Shown: piece by piece, positions 58,801 to 61,800 of the stretch
How positions within the stretch are numbered: the first letter of the stretch is position 1
How the letters are laid out: each line of letters starts with the position of its first letter
Source of the DNA: Chrysaora quinquecirrha
Lineage: Eukaryota > Cnidaria > Scyphozoa > Semaeostomeae > Pelagiidae
Length of the DNA: 64,000 nucleotides
Direction: 5' to 3'
Assembly: GCA_014526335.1 (NCBI GenBank)
Contig: JACTAT010000107.1
Coordinates: 62,001 to 126,000 of the forward strand
The notes under the pieces: generated by a model
The model's input: the letters and a program-made list of their open reading frames with translations, nothing else
Databases searched by the model: none
What the model was told of the DNA's origin: nothing
Made by a program: the position numbers and the translations under genes

Positions 58801-61800
58801 TTCGTTAACACACTGGAACCACTGAAGTTTAAAATAAGCCCCCTCCTCGAATAAGCCCTCCCCTCAAATAAGCCCCAATCGCAAAATTCATTTTTGCAAA
58901 TAAGCCCCCATGGGCTAATTCGAGGATTTGCGGTAATAATATAATTCAGTTAGTCTCACGGTAAAAAGCAAAACAAATTCCACCATTTAAAAGAAACAAA
59001 ACCAACACAGTATTGCGTATCCATCACATCAAGCAAAAAAGCCCACCACATTAAGCATAATAACCCACTACAGTAGTGCGTATGCACCACAGTAGCGCGT
59101 ATAGTGTCGCTAGCGTGATAATATCGCTGCACAACTACTTAAACCAAACACCTTGATTTTTCCCCATACGGGAGACCTTTCACAGAAAATACTCCATTGT
59201 CTTGGCGTCGTCTCTATAATGCACATCACAAGTCAAGTTGAATGGCCCAAACCAACAACAGAGAGCGTTCAGGAATCAAAGGAATGCACATTGTCAAAGC
59301 GGGGTCCACACTCAGGTTAAAATAGAGCATTGAATCAGTTTCTTCTTAAAACGAATCCTTGAAGACACAATGAGATGACTGGGTAATTTCTTTCGTTCAT
59401 TGATACATGACTTTATTCATTTATCATACATGACGATCGCCTTTATAAGATGAACCAGAATACACTCTTTTTTATAAACAATTGATTTTTGTACTTCGCG
59501 GCAAACATTGTTTAGCCACTTACTAAGAAACACCCCAAAAATTTTTTATGCATTATTTATTTGGGTAAGCTTACATTGTTACATGTTACACGAACTGTTC
59601 ATTTCTAAGCATTCTGATGTACTGTAACTATTAATGAAGTATTCCTAGGTGAGATTAATGGCGACCTATAAGCATTTAAAGACAGTTACTCACTTTAGGC
59701 ACTATAGGCTAATTTTGTTAAATTTATCACCATTTATTCGCCCCAGGGCCAATTGTTTAGTTATTGTTTAAAAAATTGTGGCAAGTTTTGGGGCATTGTT
59801 TAAATTTTGCATTGTTTAAAAAAAGAAGAGTGTAATACATATACCGTAAATCCTCGACTTTGCCCCCCCTCGAATAAGCCCCCACCCTCGAATAAGCCCC
59901 CCACACTTGACATGTTGGTCATAGCTTTTTCAGTCCATATTGGTACTTTATCGAGTTATGACAGAAAAATTCATTCTTTTAGTGGAAGATAAATCATGCT
60001 TTTATGAATAATTTTATAAGCCCCCGTCCTTGTTTAAGCCCCCATCTCGAATAAGCCCCCTCTAAAATAATTGAAGATCATTAAGCCCCCAGGGGGCAAA
60101 TTCGGTGATTTGCGGTGCACGTCTCTTTTATAAGAACAACGTTTGTAAGAATTACCTCCCTGCAAATAGGACCAAAATGTTTTGCCGTCTATTTTCACCA
60201 GCGTGAAGCCCTTGTCCGAAAAAGCACTTTAAGCATATTTTTTAAGAAGTGACAAAAAACGCTCCCAAATAAAGAAATAGGCAGGCTGCAAACGAAGCTA
60301 AGTTTTCGAATAACAAATAACGTGTAGCCAGTATCTCTATAATTCAAAACATTTTCATTAATGTTTCAACACCCCCGTCTTCTGATGCAAATATACAAAG
60401 CATCAGGGGGTCTATACATACCTGTTTTTTATATAATCTGCACAACCTTCAGCTAGAACTCCCAAAGCAACGAACGCTGCCTTTCTTTGATAGCAATTTG
60501 AGCTAGCAAGAAGCCTTTGAATGATTTGCATCTGCAAGAAATTGATTGTATTTTAGTAGTATTGAATCTGTGATTTCGTCACTATGACTATGTCATACAG
60601 CAAGACACCTTGTCTAATGTTGTAAAAAACACACACGATAAGGAGAAAAATGGTTACACTATTTTTCATAAGAACTAGATACACGCTCGTGAAAATCAAC
60701 CACAGAGCGCAAAATGCACCACCACAGTAGATTCTATTAATTGCAGATTCTAGATTCTATACGCCTACGTATAGAATCGCCAGCGGGAGATAACTTTCGC
60801 AAAGACTCAATATTCTTATTTTTTTAATAATTTGAGGCTCGAGTGTTCTTAAAAGTGTTCTTATTTCGACATTAATTTCTCTACAATTACACACAATAAA
60901 TTGCTTCTACGAACAATAGTTAACAGATTGGTATATCTTCTATATAATTTTACTTGGTAATTGCGTAGTTCTATGAAGTTTCTTAACCTACATTTTCTGT
61001 TTTCTTTTATTTTTTTATCTGAGGCTCGACATGTAGTTACGTTGTTGTTCTTCTTTTGGCAATAGCAAACCAAGCCTCGATGTACTTAATATAAAATGTG
61101 TTCTTATAAAAAAGGAGTGTTTGAATGAGAGAGGAGAATGAACAATAGCCAATAAAGCAAAACATTTTAGTACCTATATCCTACTGACTTTGCGAGATAT
61201 GGGCTTCTGTGATCCGCACAGGAAGACCCATGAAGGACCATCTAAGCAGTACGACCCTAGCCCTTCCAGAAGTTACAGAGAGCTGACGGCCTGACGGCTC
61301 TCCTCACTCTTGGCGTGTTTGACCTTGGTGAGAATCGAACTCAAAACCAAAGATTTGAAGTCAGACTCACCCACCACATGGTCATTCTCAACACAAAGTA
61401 TATCGCTTCAAATGTCTTATTCTGCTGAAATGAAGTATGGTTCTTCTGCGTGTTTCATCTTCAGCAAATAAAATTTGGTGCAAATAGTTTAAACTTCTTA
61501 CATTCTAATAATCATGTTGAGTGTTGCCTTCATTGCTAAATGCAATTTCCCTCTTAAAATTATGGTTACATATTAACAATCATTACACTATGATTAGGGC
61601 AGCAACACTGTTTTGCACTCTGATTGGCTGAGAACGTTTGAATGCGACATAATGATAGGGCATTATTATCCGGTAATGCTCGCGAATCAGGGCAAACGTC
61701 CTAATTTTTTAGAGTCAGAACGCAGCACCAAATGGATTCGTTGTAATGGCTCCAAACACGGTACTAGAGTAATCGTTAAGAGTCATGCCCATGCCCTGTC

